The notes under the pieces: model-generated | Databases searched by the model: none | What the model was told of the DNA's origin: nothing | The model's input: the letters and a program-made list of their open reading frames with translations, nothing else | Shown here: piece after piece, positions 50,402-58,175 of the stretch | Numbering within the stretch: the first letter of the stretch is position 1 | Layout: each line of letters starts with the position of its first letter | Made by a program: the position numbers and the translations under genes | Origin: CAZBDU01 sp964490725 | GTDB taxonomy: Bacteria > Spirochaetota > Spirochaetia > SZUA-6 > DRHE01 | DNA: 58,175 bases | Reading direction: 5' to 3' | Assembly (NCBI GenBank): GCA_964490725.1 | Contig: CAZBDU010000027.1 | Coordinates: 1 to 58,175 of the forward strand

Positions 50402-53359
50402 ATGCAGGCCCGCCGTCCCTTCCGTTTCAGCCAGGTCTTCGTTGGCCGGGCGGCAGAAATGCGGCAGCTGAAGACCGCAGCAGAGGACGCCGCGAATGGC
50501 CGGGGCTGCGTGGTCACCGTCACCGGGGATCCAGGCATCGGCAAGAGCCGTCTGCTTGCGGCATTCGCCAGGGAAATCAGTGCCGGCGCGCTGGTGCTGG
50601 AGGGCCGTTGCTCGTACGCCGAAGGTGCGCCTCCCTACTTCCCATGGGTACAGATCATCAGCGGATACCTCAGCGCCACCGAGCCGGAGGTTCTTCTCAC
50701 CGTGTTGGGCGAACACGCGCCGGTGATTGCCGAAGTCGTTCAACCCGTTCGCGAGGCCCTGGGCGAGCTCGAGGCACTCGTGCCCCTGGAGCATCCGGGT
50801 TCTGCCAGGTTTCGGTTCTTCCAGTCTGTGGCGGCCATCCTCAAGAGAGCGGCGGAGAACCGCACCCTCGTTGTCATCCTTCACGATCTGCACTGGGTGG
50901 ATGAGTCTTCGGCCGCACTCCTCGGCTACCTCCTGGGGGAAATAGAAGAAGCACCGCTCTTTCTGGTGGTGAGCTACCGTGACAGGCAGGTGGGAGAGAA
51001 CCATCCACTTCGCCCGGCCCTGGCCGAGCTTGCCAGGGTCCCCAGGCATGATCGTGTAGCTCTGAAGGGACTCACTCCGTCAGAGGTGCGGGAGTTTCTC
51101 GCGACGGTGGTGCCTGAGAAGGTCCCAACCCGAGCAGCCGAGCTGATTCATAGCACTACCGGGGGCGTGCCGCTCTTCGTGCGGGAGCTGGCCCAGACGC
51201 TGCACGGGGAAGGACTCCTTGCCAGGGCGCAGGAGAACGGAGCTCTGCTCGCCCGCGTCCCCACAAGCATCAGGGATCTGATTGGAGGGTGGCTGGAGCA
51301 GCTCTCTCCTCGCGGCAGTGACACCGTGGCTGTTGCCAGCGCGATCGGAATGGACTTTGCGGTGGATGTCGTCGCGGCCTGTTGTGCAGAGCCGCCCGGC
51401 CGGGTCATGAAACTCATGGAAGAGGCGGTCGCTCTGAGCCTCCTGGACCCCGGGCAACCGGGTCAGTACCGCTTCTCCCATTCCCTGGTGCGAGAGTCCA
51501 TCCTTGCCAACCTCTCCGCTTCTCGCCTGGCACAGATTCACGCGCAGGTCGCCCAGGGACTGGAGCGGCGCTACGGCGAGGCGGCGGTCGCCAATGCAGC
51601 CCAGCTTGCCCACCACTTTGGCCGCTCGGGAGGCCTCGCTGGAACCGACAGCTACGTTCGCTACGCGCTCCTCGCGGGCGAGCAGGCCATCTCCCGGCAC
51701 GCGTATGAGAATGCTGTCGAGCTCTTCCAACGAACGCTTGCCTCCGTTGAGGCTGACGCCAGGACGCGCGCCGGGCTCCTCTTTGGCCTGGGTCGTGCCG
51801 GGGTAGCGCTGAACCAGCGGGAGGAGGCGGTGGACTCGCTGACGGAGGCATTCGAGCTGTTCGTGCAGGCAGGGGATGTGAGCGGTGCAGTGGCCGCCGC
51901 CGAGTATCCGCTGGTCGTCTCCTTTCGCAAGAGTGGAGTTGCACAGCTGTCACAGAGAGCCCTGGCCCTGGTGGACCGGGAGTCGCTCCAGGCCGGCAGG
52001 CTGGAGTGCCAGTACGGACTGGCCCTCGCCCAGGAGGAGCGTGAATACGACGCAGCACGGCGAGCCTGCGAGCGGGCGCTCCAGGTAGCACGGTCACACG
52101 GTGACACCCGACTGGAGGCGCGGTCCCTGTTGCTGGCTGCGTTCATCGAACGTGAGGAGCAGAACATCGAGCAGAGTCTCAAGCGGAGCCTGGAAGCCCT
52201 GGAAATCAGCAGGCGAATCCCCGAGCTCCTGCGCATCACTGTTGCGCATCACCTGGCACAGGAAGCGCTCATAGCAGGAGGCAGGTTCAGCCGCGGGCGC
52301 CGCCACGCAGCTAACGGGCTCGCCGCGGCTGAGCAACTTCAGGACCGGTACTGGCTGTTGCTCGCCTACGCCGCGAATCAGAGGTACCGGATTGCCCGGG
52401 GGGACTGGCGTGGCGCGCGAGATTTCAGCGACCGGGGTCTCGCGCTGGGACCGAATGACCCCTACCTGCTTGCCAACCGGGCGCGCCTGGAATACGAGAC
52501 AGGCAACCCCACCGTTGGCCAAACCTACCTCGGACGCTACCTGGAACGGTTGAAACTGGACCTGGAGGCTCTCCCGGACCGGGCGGCCCACCAAAACGCC
52601 TCAGTGGCGTCGGTCTTGCCCCTGATATGCCGGCTTGTCCAGGCGAGCAAGTGGCTCGATCTGGCAGAAACCGCTGCGCGTGCTCTGCTGGACTCTCCTC
52701 GCCTTTCAGCCGAATGGCGCTTTCGGGGGGCCTCATGCCTGGGTCTCGTTGCCGCAGCTCGTGGGGACTCCATCGCAGCTCGCGAGTGCTACGAGCAGCT
52801 TGCCGGGACGCTGGATCCTGACCCGGAGCGCACGGTCGTGTTCTGTCGAGGGAGCCTGACATTCGTGCAGGCCCAGCTGGCCCGCGTGGCCCACGCTGCA
52901 GGCGACCTGGACCGCGCTGCTGCGCATTTCGAAGCTGCCGAAAGAGATTGCCGGGCCGCCAAACACGGGCCGGAGCTGGCGTGGATCTGCTATGACCACG
53001 CCAACGTCCTCATCGAGGCAGGTCGCCCGACAGACGCAGACCATGCCGCTGCTCTCCTCAGGGAAGGTGCGGCGCTCGCCGATCGCCACGGCATGCTCCC
53101 GCTGATGGCGAAGATAGCCGAGTTGAGGCAGTCCTCCTCGGTTCGCCCGTCACCGCCGGCAGGACTGACTCCCCGGGAAGTTGAGGTACTCGGTCTGCTG
53201 GCTCAGGGCAAGACGAACCAGGAGATCGCCGTGAAGCTGTTCATTGCCGAGCGCACCGCATCAAACCACGTGAGCAACATCCTGGCGAAAATCGGCTGCG
53301 GCAACCGGGTGGAGGCCGCCGCGTTCGCCCATCGTCATGGACTGGTGAAACCGGAGTGA
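50402..53359 (+). CDS. Large LuxR-family (LAL/MalT-like) ATPase transcriptional regulator
   Basis: The 985-residue protein is a full-length STAND-type regulator. An N-terminal AAA_16 ATPase has Walker A GDPGIGKSRLLAAF at about residues 41-54 and Walker B LVVILHDLHWVDESS. A winged-helix region follows with VPTSIRDLIGGWLEQLSPRG. About 500 residues of TPR-like helices come next. The C-terminal LuxR HTH reads LTPREVEVLGLLAQGKTNQE and ERTASNHVSNILAKIGCGNR. It should oligomerise with ATP and an inducer and activate target genes. The HemW-like gene behind it on the same strand is a candidate target. It is divergent from the small membrane protein/protease pair. Confidence 0.87.
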   Translation: MQARRPFRFSQVFVGRAAEMRQLKTAAEDAANGRGCVVTVTGDPGIGKSRLLAAFAREISAGALVLEGRCSYAEGAPPYFPWVQIISGYLSATEPEVLLTVLGEHAPVIAEVVQPVREALGELEALVPLEHPGSARFRFFQSVAAILKRAAENRTLVVILHDLHWVDESSAALLGYLLGEIEEAPLFLVVSYRDRQVGENHPLRPALAELARVPRHDRVALKGLTPSEVREFLATVVPEKVPTRAAELIHSTTGGVPLFVRELAQTLHGEGLLARAQENGALLARVPTSIRDLIGGWLEQLSPRGSDTVAVASAIGMDFAVDVVAACCAEPPGRVMKLMEEAVALSLLDPGQPGQYRFSHSLVRESILANLSASRLAQIHAQVAQGLERRYGEAAVANAAQLAHHFGRSGGLAGTDSYVRYALLAGEQAISRHAYENAVELFQRTLASVEADARTRAGLLFGLGRAGVALNQREEAVDSLTEAFELFVQAGDVSGAVAAAEYPLVVSFRKSGVAQLSQRALALVDRESLQAGRLECQYGLALAQEEREYDAARRACERALQVARSHGDTRLEARSLLLAAFIEREEQNIEQSLKRSLEALEISRRIPELLRITVAHHLAQEALIAGGRFSRGRRHAANGLAAAEQLQDRYWLLLAYAANQRYRIARGDWRGARDFSDRGLALGPNDPYLLANRARLEYETGNPTVGQTYLGRYLERLKLDLEALPDRAAHQNASVASVLPLICRLVQASKWLDLAETAARALLDSPRLSAEWRFRGASCLGLVAAARGDSIAARECYEQLAGTLDPDPERTVVFCRGSLTFVQAQLARVAHAAGDLDRAAAHFEAAERDCRAAKHGPELAWICYDHANVLIEAGRPTDADHAAALLREGAALADRHGMLPLMAKIAELRQSSSVRPSPPAGLTPREVEVLGLLAQGKTNQEIAVKLFIAERTASNHVSNILAKIGCGNRVEAAAFAHRHGLVKPE

Positions 53360-53639
53360 TCCGCGTTCTGAGCCGCCCTGCGGCATCCCACGGCCGCCGC
53401 TGGAGCAGCGGCCGGCTGGACGTCTGAGTAATTCTCCCTACGACCGGCGTCGAGGACGCCTCCTGAGGCGCCGGAGCAGATTGAGTAATGCGGACGATTC
53501 TCTTACCGCAGGCACGTCCCTACAATTAGAGAGGATTCAGGCAAGGAGGATTCAAGGCGTTCGTGTCGTGCAAGCCGCCGGTTGTGAGAGCCGCCCTCGC
53601 CTGCGAACCTTCGATACCTGTAGGGCAGGAGGATGCCGG
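53360..53639. other. Intergenic region with weak hairpin
   Basis: The 280 bases hold a short inverted repeat, GCCGCTG (53396-53402) with CAGCGGC (53406-53412), without a T-run, and a TACAAT-like -10 box near 53521. No gene is supported. Confidence 0.35.
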
Positions 53640-54896
53640 GTGATCACACACATCCTACGACTGCTGCTTGCCAGACAGCTCAGGCCGCTCACCTTGGAGC
53701 GAGACAGAGGGTTTCTTCCCCGCTTTGATGTTCCGTCCCTCGGTCTCTACGTTCATGTTCCATTCTGCAAGTCTCTGTGCGGCTTCTGCCCGTACTACAA
53801 GACTACGACGCAGAAAGACCGGATAGCGGCGTTCCTGGGAGCGCTCACTGCCGAGATCGGCCTGGTCGGCAGACGGCTGCGCAACGGTGAATCCCGCAAG
53901 AAAGCTGCCAGTCTCTACTTCGGCGGTGGAAGCCCCGCGACCATGATGGATGATTTGCCGGTGATCCGCCGGGCAATAGACAGGGAGTTCTCCGTTGCCG
54001 GTCACTGTGGGATCGAGCTGCACCCCCGCGACGTGAAGCGTGACACAGCGCAACGCCTCCTCGATTGCGGGTTCGACATGGTAAGCCTGGGAGTCCAGTC
54101 CTTCTCGCCGACACTTCAAGAGAACCTTGGCAGGACGAATGTGGACGGGGCCCAGGCGTTACGCGAGCTCAGCACGGGCGGCTTTCGCGCGATTGATGTC
54201 GATCTTATCTTCGCCATTCCGGGCCAGACAGAGAGCGACCTCTGCCGCGACCTCCGTCGAGCCGTGGAGCTCGGTGCGACTCAGGTATCCACCTATCCGT
54301 TCATCGATTTCTCCTATGCGAACAACAGACGGCAGCCGCTGTCCCACCGGCGGAAACGCCGCATGCTCGAAGCGCTGCTGGCCGCTGCCGATGAGCTTGG
54401 ATTCGAACGGACCTCCGTCTGGACGTTTGGGAAGAAGGGCTCGCCGCGCTACTCGTCGGTTACGCGGGACTTCTTCGTCGGGTTCGGCCCGAGTGCGGCA
54501 TCGCTGGGGCGAGACGCTTTCAAGGCGAACACGTTCTCCGTCGACTCCTACGTGCAGGCAGTGAGTGACGGCTCGATTCCGACGGCGGTGCGGTTGCGGT
54601 TCACCCCGCGAACCAGGAGGCTGTACTGGATCTTCTGGAACGCCTACAATGGGTTCCTGTCGCGGAGGACATACAGCAGTCTCTTTGGAACCGAGCTCGG
54701 GGAAGACTTCGGGCCGGCAATGGCGCTGGCCGAACGTGTGAAGCTGGTCAGAGCCTCTGCGGACGGTTGGCTCCTGACCAGGCGGGGAAGCCGCCTGTTC
54801 CACCGCATTGAGCAGGTCTACACCCACCAGTACATCGACAGGACCTGGAAGTCGTCGATGGAGACACCGTGGCCCAGATCCATCCGCCTGTACTAG
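53640..54896 (+). CDS. HemW/HemN-like radical SAM protein
   Basis: The 418-residue protein has the coproporphyrinogen oxidase-like radical SAM motif LYVHVPFCKSLCGFCPYYK (Cys-x3-Cys-x2-Cys), the SAM-binding YFGGGSPATM, and IELHPRDVKRD, SLGVQSFSPTLQENLGR and IDVDLIFAIPGQTESD. The last four are core signatures of HemW/HemN. The C-terminal half is shorter and more divergent than in HemW, so it could be a heme chaperone or a relative with another substrate. GTG 53640 is selected because AGGAGG lies seven bases upstream, and 53 further in-frame codons have no ribosome site. A strong terminator follows at 55032. Confidence 0.78.
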   Translation: MITHILRLLLARQLRPLTLERDRGFLPRFDVPSLGLYVHVPFCKSLCGFCPYYKTTTQKDRIAAFLGALTAEIGLVGRRLRNGESRKKAASLYFGGGSPATMMDDLPVIRRAIDREFSVAGHCGIELHPRDVKRDTAQRLLDCGFDMVSLGVQSFSPTLQENLGRTNVDGAQALRELSTGGFRAIDVDLIFAIPGQTESDLCRDLRRAVELGATQVSTYPFIDFSYANNRRQPLSHRRKRRMLEALLAAADELGFERTSVWTFGKKGSPRYSSVTRDFFVGFGPSAASLGRDAFKANTFSVDSYVQAVSDGSIPTAVRLRFTPRTRRLYWIFWNAYNGFLSRRTYSSLFGTELGEDFGPAMALAERVKLVRASADGWLLTRRGSRLFHRIEQVYTHQYIDRTWKSSMETPWPRSIRLY

Positions 54897-55031
54897 GCGG
54901 TTCCCGCCCGCCGGTACCCACTACGGTTCACCTTTCTCTCGCTTGCACGACGTCAGCCGGTCCGGCGGCCGGGAAGACGGAGAGAGGAAGCTCCTGGTGG
55001 ATTCGCTGGCCGACTCGGTAGTGACCGGAAA
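54897..55031. other. Intergenic region after the HemW-like gene
   Basis: I see no gene here. The stretch leads into the terminator at 55032. Confidence 0.5.
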
Positions 55032-55073
55032 AAACAAAAGGGTGAGCCTCGCCTCGAGGCCACCCTTTTGTTT
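55032..55073 (+). terminator. Strong intrinsic terminator, possibly bidirectional
   Basis: AAACAAAAGGGTGAGCCTCG pairs with CGAGGCCACCCTTTTGTTT with a single bulged A and a three-base loop, giving a stem of about 19 bp. A flanking A-rich 5' side and T-rich 3' side allow termination in both directions. It closes the HemW-like gene 135 bases after its stop. Confidence 0.8.
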
Positions 55074-55100
55074 CGGGTATTTGTCCCCGGTATTAGCCCC

Positions 55101-55510
55101 CTAGGGGAAGCAGGCTACACAGATTTTTGGGTGTTCTTCGCCCGAGCAGCCCAAGATACGCGGGGGGTCGACCGTGGGACGGTCGGTTTTGGGCACTCCA
55201 AGCCCGCCAAATTGGTACTGATGGTACCAGGTGAAACCTCGAAGGCATCTCCGTCTCGACGGGGAAGCTCGAAATCTAGGCCGATCTTCGGGGCCAGTGC
55301 CCGGGCCTTGGCTACCTCCTCCCAATAGCAGCGGGAGCGCGGCCGCGATCCAGCTAACGATCGCCGGCAGTGTCCAGAACAGCCGTCCCCTACTCCGCTG
55401 AATCTCCGCCTCCGCCTTCTCTCCTTTGACAGGCAAAACCTTGGGTGGTAGGATGAAAGAATCAGTCTGTTTGTCACATCAGTCTCGCTACGCGATTCTA
55501 CAGCGGCCAA
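55101..55510 (-). pseudogene. Possible decayed reading frame
   Basis: Two overlapping minus-strand frames each look protein-like for part of their length. One gives RGRLFWTLPAIVSWIAAALP, a membrane-helix-like segment. The other gives YWEEVAKARALAPKIGLDFE, a helical segment just behind it. Joining them needs a one-base shift near 55325. Neither frame alone is convincing, and base composition here is less GC-rich than in the neighbouring genes. I list this as a possible frameshifted gene of unknown function and would accept that it is non-coding. Confidence 0.22.
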
Positions 55511-55656
55511 GAGTGTTTGCAGCTCTGCAACAGAAGTTGCCTTGGGGACCGACCTGCCGGCATAGAAGTCCGATCGAGGCGGTGTCTCTCCCCTTCATAT
55601 GACTCGCTTCAGTCTGGCACACCAGTCGCAAGACGATCGGGGAAGAGGAGGAGCAT

Positions 55657-56280
55657 ATGTTGCAGTTTCTCGCCGTACTCGGCTACGCGACCTTGCCGGT
55701 GAGGCGCTCGGGGCGTGGCACACTTTCTGGTAGACATAGCGCACACATGGCTGCCAGGACAAGCCCGCTATCCAGGCGGCGGCATCACCGGTTGACTACT
55801 GTGGTGGTGCGTGCTTGCGGTCGCATAGTGCTGGCGTCCATGCTGGTGGCCGGCCTGGCAGCTTGTGATCTTCTTCTATTCTTGCGTCCGCCGGCGAAGC
55901 CCTCGCCTCCCACGTGGATCCAAGGGGCGTGGCATGATACCACAGGGCAACCCTACTACTGCAGTGAAGGTTCACCTGGATATCCGGCCTATCGATTCTC
56001 AAGCGATGAGATAGGCAAGGGCGTTTCTGTGGATGGGGTCTACCAGGAGTGCTCAGTCACTGAGCAGTTCGACAACAACAAGTGCTACGACGAGTCCACC
56101 TCAACCACGTATCATATCCACCTCTTCTCGGGAGGATTCACCCTCGATGGCAAATATCTCTCATCTCACTGGGACCTCCTCTACACCAAAGTAGACGACC
56201 TGACGATGACGCAAACCTACGTCACGGATGCCCCCAGTACCTATACCAGTACCTATACAAGGTGCCAGCTGCAGCCCTGA
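55657..56280 (+). CDS. Putative lipoprotein of unknown function
   Basis: The frame contains a lipoprotein signal (IVLASMLVAGLAAC) followed by a small beta-rich domain with paired cysteines (YYCSEG, YQECSV, NKCYDE) and a Thr/Tyr-rich C-terminus. ATG 55657 has a very good AGAGGAGG site but places about 50 residues before the signal helix. An internal GTG at 55801 would give a normal-length signal peptide. A 12-bp near-perfect tandem repeat (56236-56259) encodes the final STYTSTYT. No family is recognised. Base composition is lower in G+C than in the core genes, which suggests acquired DNA. Confidence 0.6.
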   Translation: MLQFLAVLGYATLPVRRSGRGTLSGRHSAHMAARTSPLSRRRHHRLTTVVVRACGRIVLASMLVAGLAACDLLLFLRPPAKPSPPTWIQGAWHDTTGQPYYCSEGSPGYPAYRFSSDEIGKGVSVDGVYQECSVTEQFDNNKCYDESTSTTYHIHLFSGGFTLDGKYLSSHWDLLYTKVDDLTMTQTYVTDAPSTYTSTYTRCQLQP

Positions 56281-56623
56281 CGGGTGAAATCAGCTGGCCC
56301 AGTTCAGTTCGATCAGTGCCGAATAGGACAACCCCTCCGCAGGTTCTCTCGGAGGCAGCATGTTTCGAGATTTCTGAGGATCGCACCTTTACACGAGCCT
56401 ATTATACTGATAGAATCAGCTTTACGCACAAAAAGTCTGAAATGTAGCCACACGCTCAGGAGGCCGCCGTGAATTCGGTGCAGCGAGTATGGTGCATATT
56501 CAGCGATCCAAGATCCCGCCATCCAGCTGATCCTGTCAGGATCCTCGAACAGAATTCGCCCACCGGCCGCTTCGATCTCCTCCGAGTGCCTGCAAGAAGG
56601 GAAGGACCAAGGAGGATACATAG
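56281..56623. other. Intergenic region without recognisable gene
   Basis: These 343 bases are relatively A/T-rich and hold no convincing reading frame on either strand. A GGAGG site for the next gene lies at its right end. Confidence 0.45.
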
Positions 56624-56842
56624 ATGCTTGGGAGGATCAAACACGAAACGGACAAGCCCGCCCAGTGCCCCTACCGCACGAGATGTCACTTCCACAACAT
56701 CGAACACATGAGTCCGAGCAACCTCCGGTTGAAAGAGCTGTACTGCGTCGAGTGGCCCGAGCGGTGTGCAATCTTTGCCGCAAAGAGGGCCGGGAAGCCC
56801 GTATCGATTACTCTCTGGCCGACTGGGAGATTGAGAGGTTGA
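56624..56842 (+). CDS. Small cysteine-rich protein
   Basis: The 72-residue protein has cysteines in a regular setting (QCPYRTRCHFHNIEH, ELYCVEWPERCAIF), a likely zinc or iron-sulfur site of four cysteines with nearby histidines. It ends with GKPVSITLWPTGRL. The pattern and well-placed GGAGG ahead of ATG 56624 support a real gene. I have a sense of similar small proteins near signalling genes but cannot name a family. It precedes the STAS-domain gene by 100 bases on the same strand, so the two may work together. Confidence 0.6.
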   Translation: MLGRIKHETDKPAQCPYRTRCHFHNIEHMSPSNLRLKELYCVEWPERCAIFAAKRAGKPVSITLWPTGRLRG

Positions 56843-56942
56843 ACGATCGGGACCAGCGAGAGGGGGGCTCGACCGGCCAGGTTTTGCAGGGACTGCAGCT
56901 GTGCCGAGTGGCCCGCTCTCGGCGTTAGCACCGGAGGCGCGC

Positions 56943-57773
56943 ATGACCTACCACACCAACACCACGATGGAGATCCACGTGATCTCACCCGAGACAGTGG
57001 TTCTTGGAGTCAGAGGCCCGCTGCAGATAGAGCATGCTCAGCAGTTCGGCCATCTGCTCGACGAGCTTTGCACCAGACCGCAGCCCACGAAGGCCGTGGA
57101 TCTCTCGCAGACGAGCTACATGGCTTCCGCCGGGATCGGAGCGCTCATGTTGCGGCAGAAGCTGCTGGCACAGCGGGGCGAAGAAATACGCATCTGGGGC
57201 TGCAGCGAACACGTGCGGAAGAGCTTCGAAATCATCAAACTGGACCAGCTCTTCGAGATCCGGGCCGATCCGCCTGCATACCCCAGCGCGTCGAGGCGGA
57301 ACGGTCCCCTGACGATCCAACGGCTGAAGGATGAGGCCGAACGGCACCTGCGCGCCCTCGAGTGGAGCCTTTGGGCGTACAAGCAGGTCGTCTATGTTGA
57401 AGTGCACGAAAATGTATCGATCGCTGCGGCTGACAACTGTCTGTCTGAGGTTTGGGGAATCTTCATGCAGAAGAGCAAGGAGTACGCCAGCGTCTTCCTG
57501 CTCCTCGACACGAAGGCGATCGCGCTTCAGTCGAGCAAACTCCGGCAGTTCATTGACCACGAATGGGGGTTCATCCTGGACCGACCGGAGTACATAGTCT
57601 GCTTCATCGACCACAGCGCGATGAAGCGCGTGATCTGGGAGGCGATGTTCACACTGCTGGGAAAGCAGGAACAGATCAAGATCTTTCCGGATTCGGCCGC
57701 AGCTCTGCGTTGGGTGGAGAAACTTGCGCCCGTCGCGGAGAAGACTTCGTCGCGCCGACGCCGTGAAAAGTAG
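56943..57773 (+). CDS. STAS-domain protein with a second SpoIIAA-like C-terminal domain
   Basis: The 276-residue protein has an N-terminal STAS domain (about residues 8-105): VVLGVRGPLQIEHAQQFGHL, AVDLSQTSYMASAGIGALML with Ser/Thr at the usual phosphorylation loop, and ISRxxG-like strands including IRIWGCSEHVRKSFE. This is the anti-sigma-factor antagonist fold. The C-terminal 140 residues (VVYVEVHENVSIAAADNCLS, VFLLLDTKAIAL, YIVCFIDHSAMKRVIWEA) look like a second STAS/SpoIIAA-type domain. It may relay signals from a SpoIIE-type phosphatase such as that at 34332. ATG 56943 has GGAGG five bases upstream. Confidence 0.75.
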   Translation: MTYHTNTTMEIHVISPETVVLGVRGPLQIEHAQQFGHLLDELCTRPQPTKAVDLSQTSYMASAGIGALMLRQKLLAQRGEEIRIWGCSEHVRKSFEIIKLDQLFEIRADPPAYPSASRRNGPLTIQRLKDEAERHLRALEWSLWAYKQVVYVEVHENVSIAAADNCLSEVWGIFMQKSKEYASVFLLLDTKAIALQSSKLRQFIDHEWGFILDRPEYIVCFIDHSAMKRVIWEAMFTLLGKQEQIKIFPDSAAALRWVEKLAPVAEKTSSRRRREK

Positions 57774-57855
57774 AGCCTCAACGTGTCGCGGGAGATGTGC
57801 AGATCCTCAACCGGGCGGTACGTCAACTACCTCGGACAACTGGACGACCTGCTGT

Positions 57856-58137
57856 CTATCGCGCGAGCAGATAGCCTGCGATTGCCCCGCCAACCGCAGC
57901 GATGATAGCCACGATGATCCCGACTGTCCGGGCCTTATGGAGCTGCTTGGTCGCCTTCTGGGGATCCGCCTGCATACCGCCGTACAAACTCGCGCGCTGA
58001 TCCAAGCCCTGCTCGCGCTCGTTCAACGCCTGCTCGCGCAGCTCCAACCGCTGCGCGATCTCGCTCGACTGCCGCCTTTTCTGCGCCAAGTCGAGCTCTC
58101 TCTGCTGCAACTCGGTTTGCCTCGGCGAAGACTTCAT
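57856..58137 (-). CDS. Small coiled-coil protein with C-terminal membrane helix
   Basis: The 93-residue protein has a long charged coiled coil (residues 5-50, RELDLAQKRRQSSEIAQRLE) and one C-terminal membrane helix (VGIIVAIIAAVGGAIAGYLL), a tail-anchored layout. GGAGAGAGG precedes ATG 58137. Function unknown; such proteins can act as membrane tethers. It is convergent with the STAS gene. Confidence 0.65.
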   Translation of the reverse strand: MKSSPRQTELQQRELDLAQKRRQSSEIAQRLELREQALNEREQGLDQRASLYGGMQADPQKATKQLHKARTVGIIVAIIAAVGGAIAGYLLAR

Positions 58138-58175
58138 AGTACCTCTCTCCTAGATCGCCTTGCTCTTTGGGCGTA

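Noticed and set aside
50402..53359. Biosynthetic gene-cluster regulator
   Set aside because: LAL regulators often control such clusters, but no polyketide or peptide synthetase genes are in the window.
56313..56621. Minus-strand frame in the 56.3-56.6 kb spacer
   Set aside because: A short stretch (EIEAAGGRILFEDPD) looks protein-like, but there is no ribosome site, family match or conserved motif.

Overview
The window is a G+C-rich bacterial chromosome segment, most likely from a spirochaete (Spirochaetota, Spirochaetales-like). This is an inference from family resemblance. It rests on a secreted HEAT-repeat protein whose signal peptide ends in W-A-Q, a long spirochaete-type PilZ protein, an ABC solute-binding protein with an F-A-G-G-T-G-E signal-peptide end, CheX beside CheY, and SpoIIE/STAS-type regulators. 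No rRNA, tRNA or CRISPR array was found. Positions 275-370 are a G/C homopolymer run plus ten N and look like an assembly scar.

Layout. 1-3.6 kb: a partial ComEC-like gene, a HEAT protein, a PilZ protein and a CPBP protease. 3.6-7.3 kb: a thioredoxin-like remnant, an alpha-oxoamine synthase paired with a FabZ-like dehydratase, and a membrane chemotaxis-type signalling protein. 7.4-14.8 kb: a branched-chain amino-acid operon ilvD-ilvB-ilvN-leuA-cimA, preceded by a strong promoter, a leader peptide full of Ile/Leu/Val codons and an intrinsic terminator, which is a classic transcription attenuator. 14.9-18.5 kb: two convergent sensor kinases. 18.6-21.5 kb: a 2917-bp insertion element with terminal inverted repeats and a 7-bp target duplication. 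It carries a DUF4338/DruA-like gene translationally coupled to a DDE transposase. 21.5-28.1 kb: a PilZ protein, then a minus-strand group (CheA-like kinase, CheY, CheX, GerMN-like lipoprotein, shortened LuxR/ATPase regulator, radical SAM protein).

28.3-32.7 kb is a five-gene plus-strand cassette: a small beta-rich protein, a secreted possible barrel protein, a membrane protein, a peptidoglycan amidase without signal peptide and a patatin-like phospholipase. It is followed by a convergent cyclic-nucleotide-binding/methyltransferase fusion and a membrane SpoIIE phosphatase. 35.9-41.7 kb is a branched-chain/amide-type ABC importer (binding protein, two ATPases, two permeases) that ends in an acetamidase/formamidase, so the operon probably imports and hydrolyses short amides or related compounds. 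41.9-50.2 kb: an SPFH protein, a coiled-coil/PQQ-propeller fusion, a DMT transporter, an HGSNAT-like membrane protein, a flavoprotein, and a trypsin-like lipoprotein protease whose 3' end is probably frameshifted. 50.4-58.1 kb: a large LuxR-family ATPase regulator, a HemW-like radical SAM protein, then an accessory stretch with a strong terminator, decayed sequence, a lipoprotein, a small Cys-rich protein, a STAS-domain protein and a coiled-coil membrane protein.

Several promoters are readable. At three genes and the ilv leader the -10 box lies only 6-9 nt before a start codon, which suggests leaderless transcripts.
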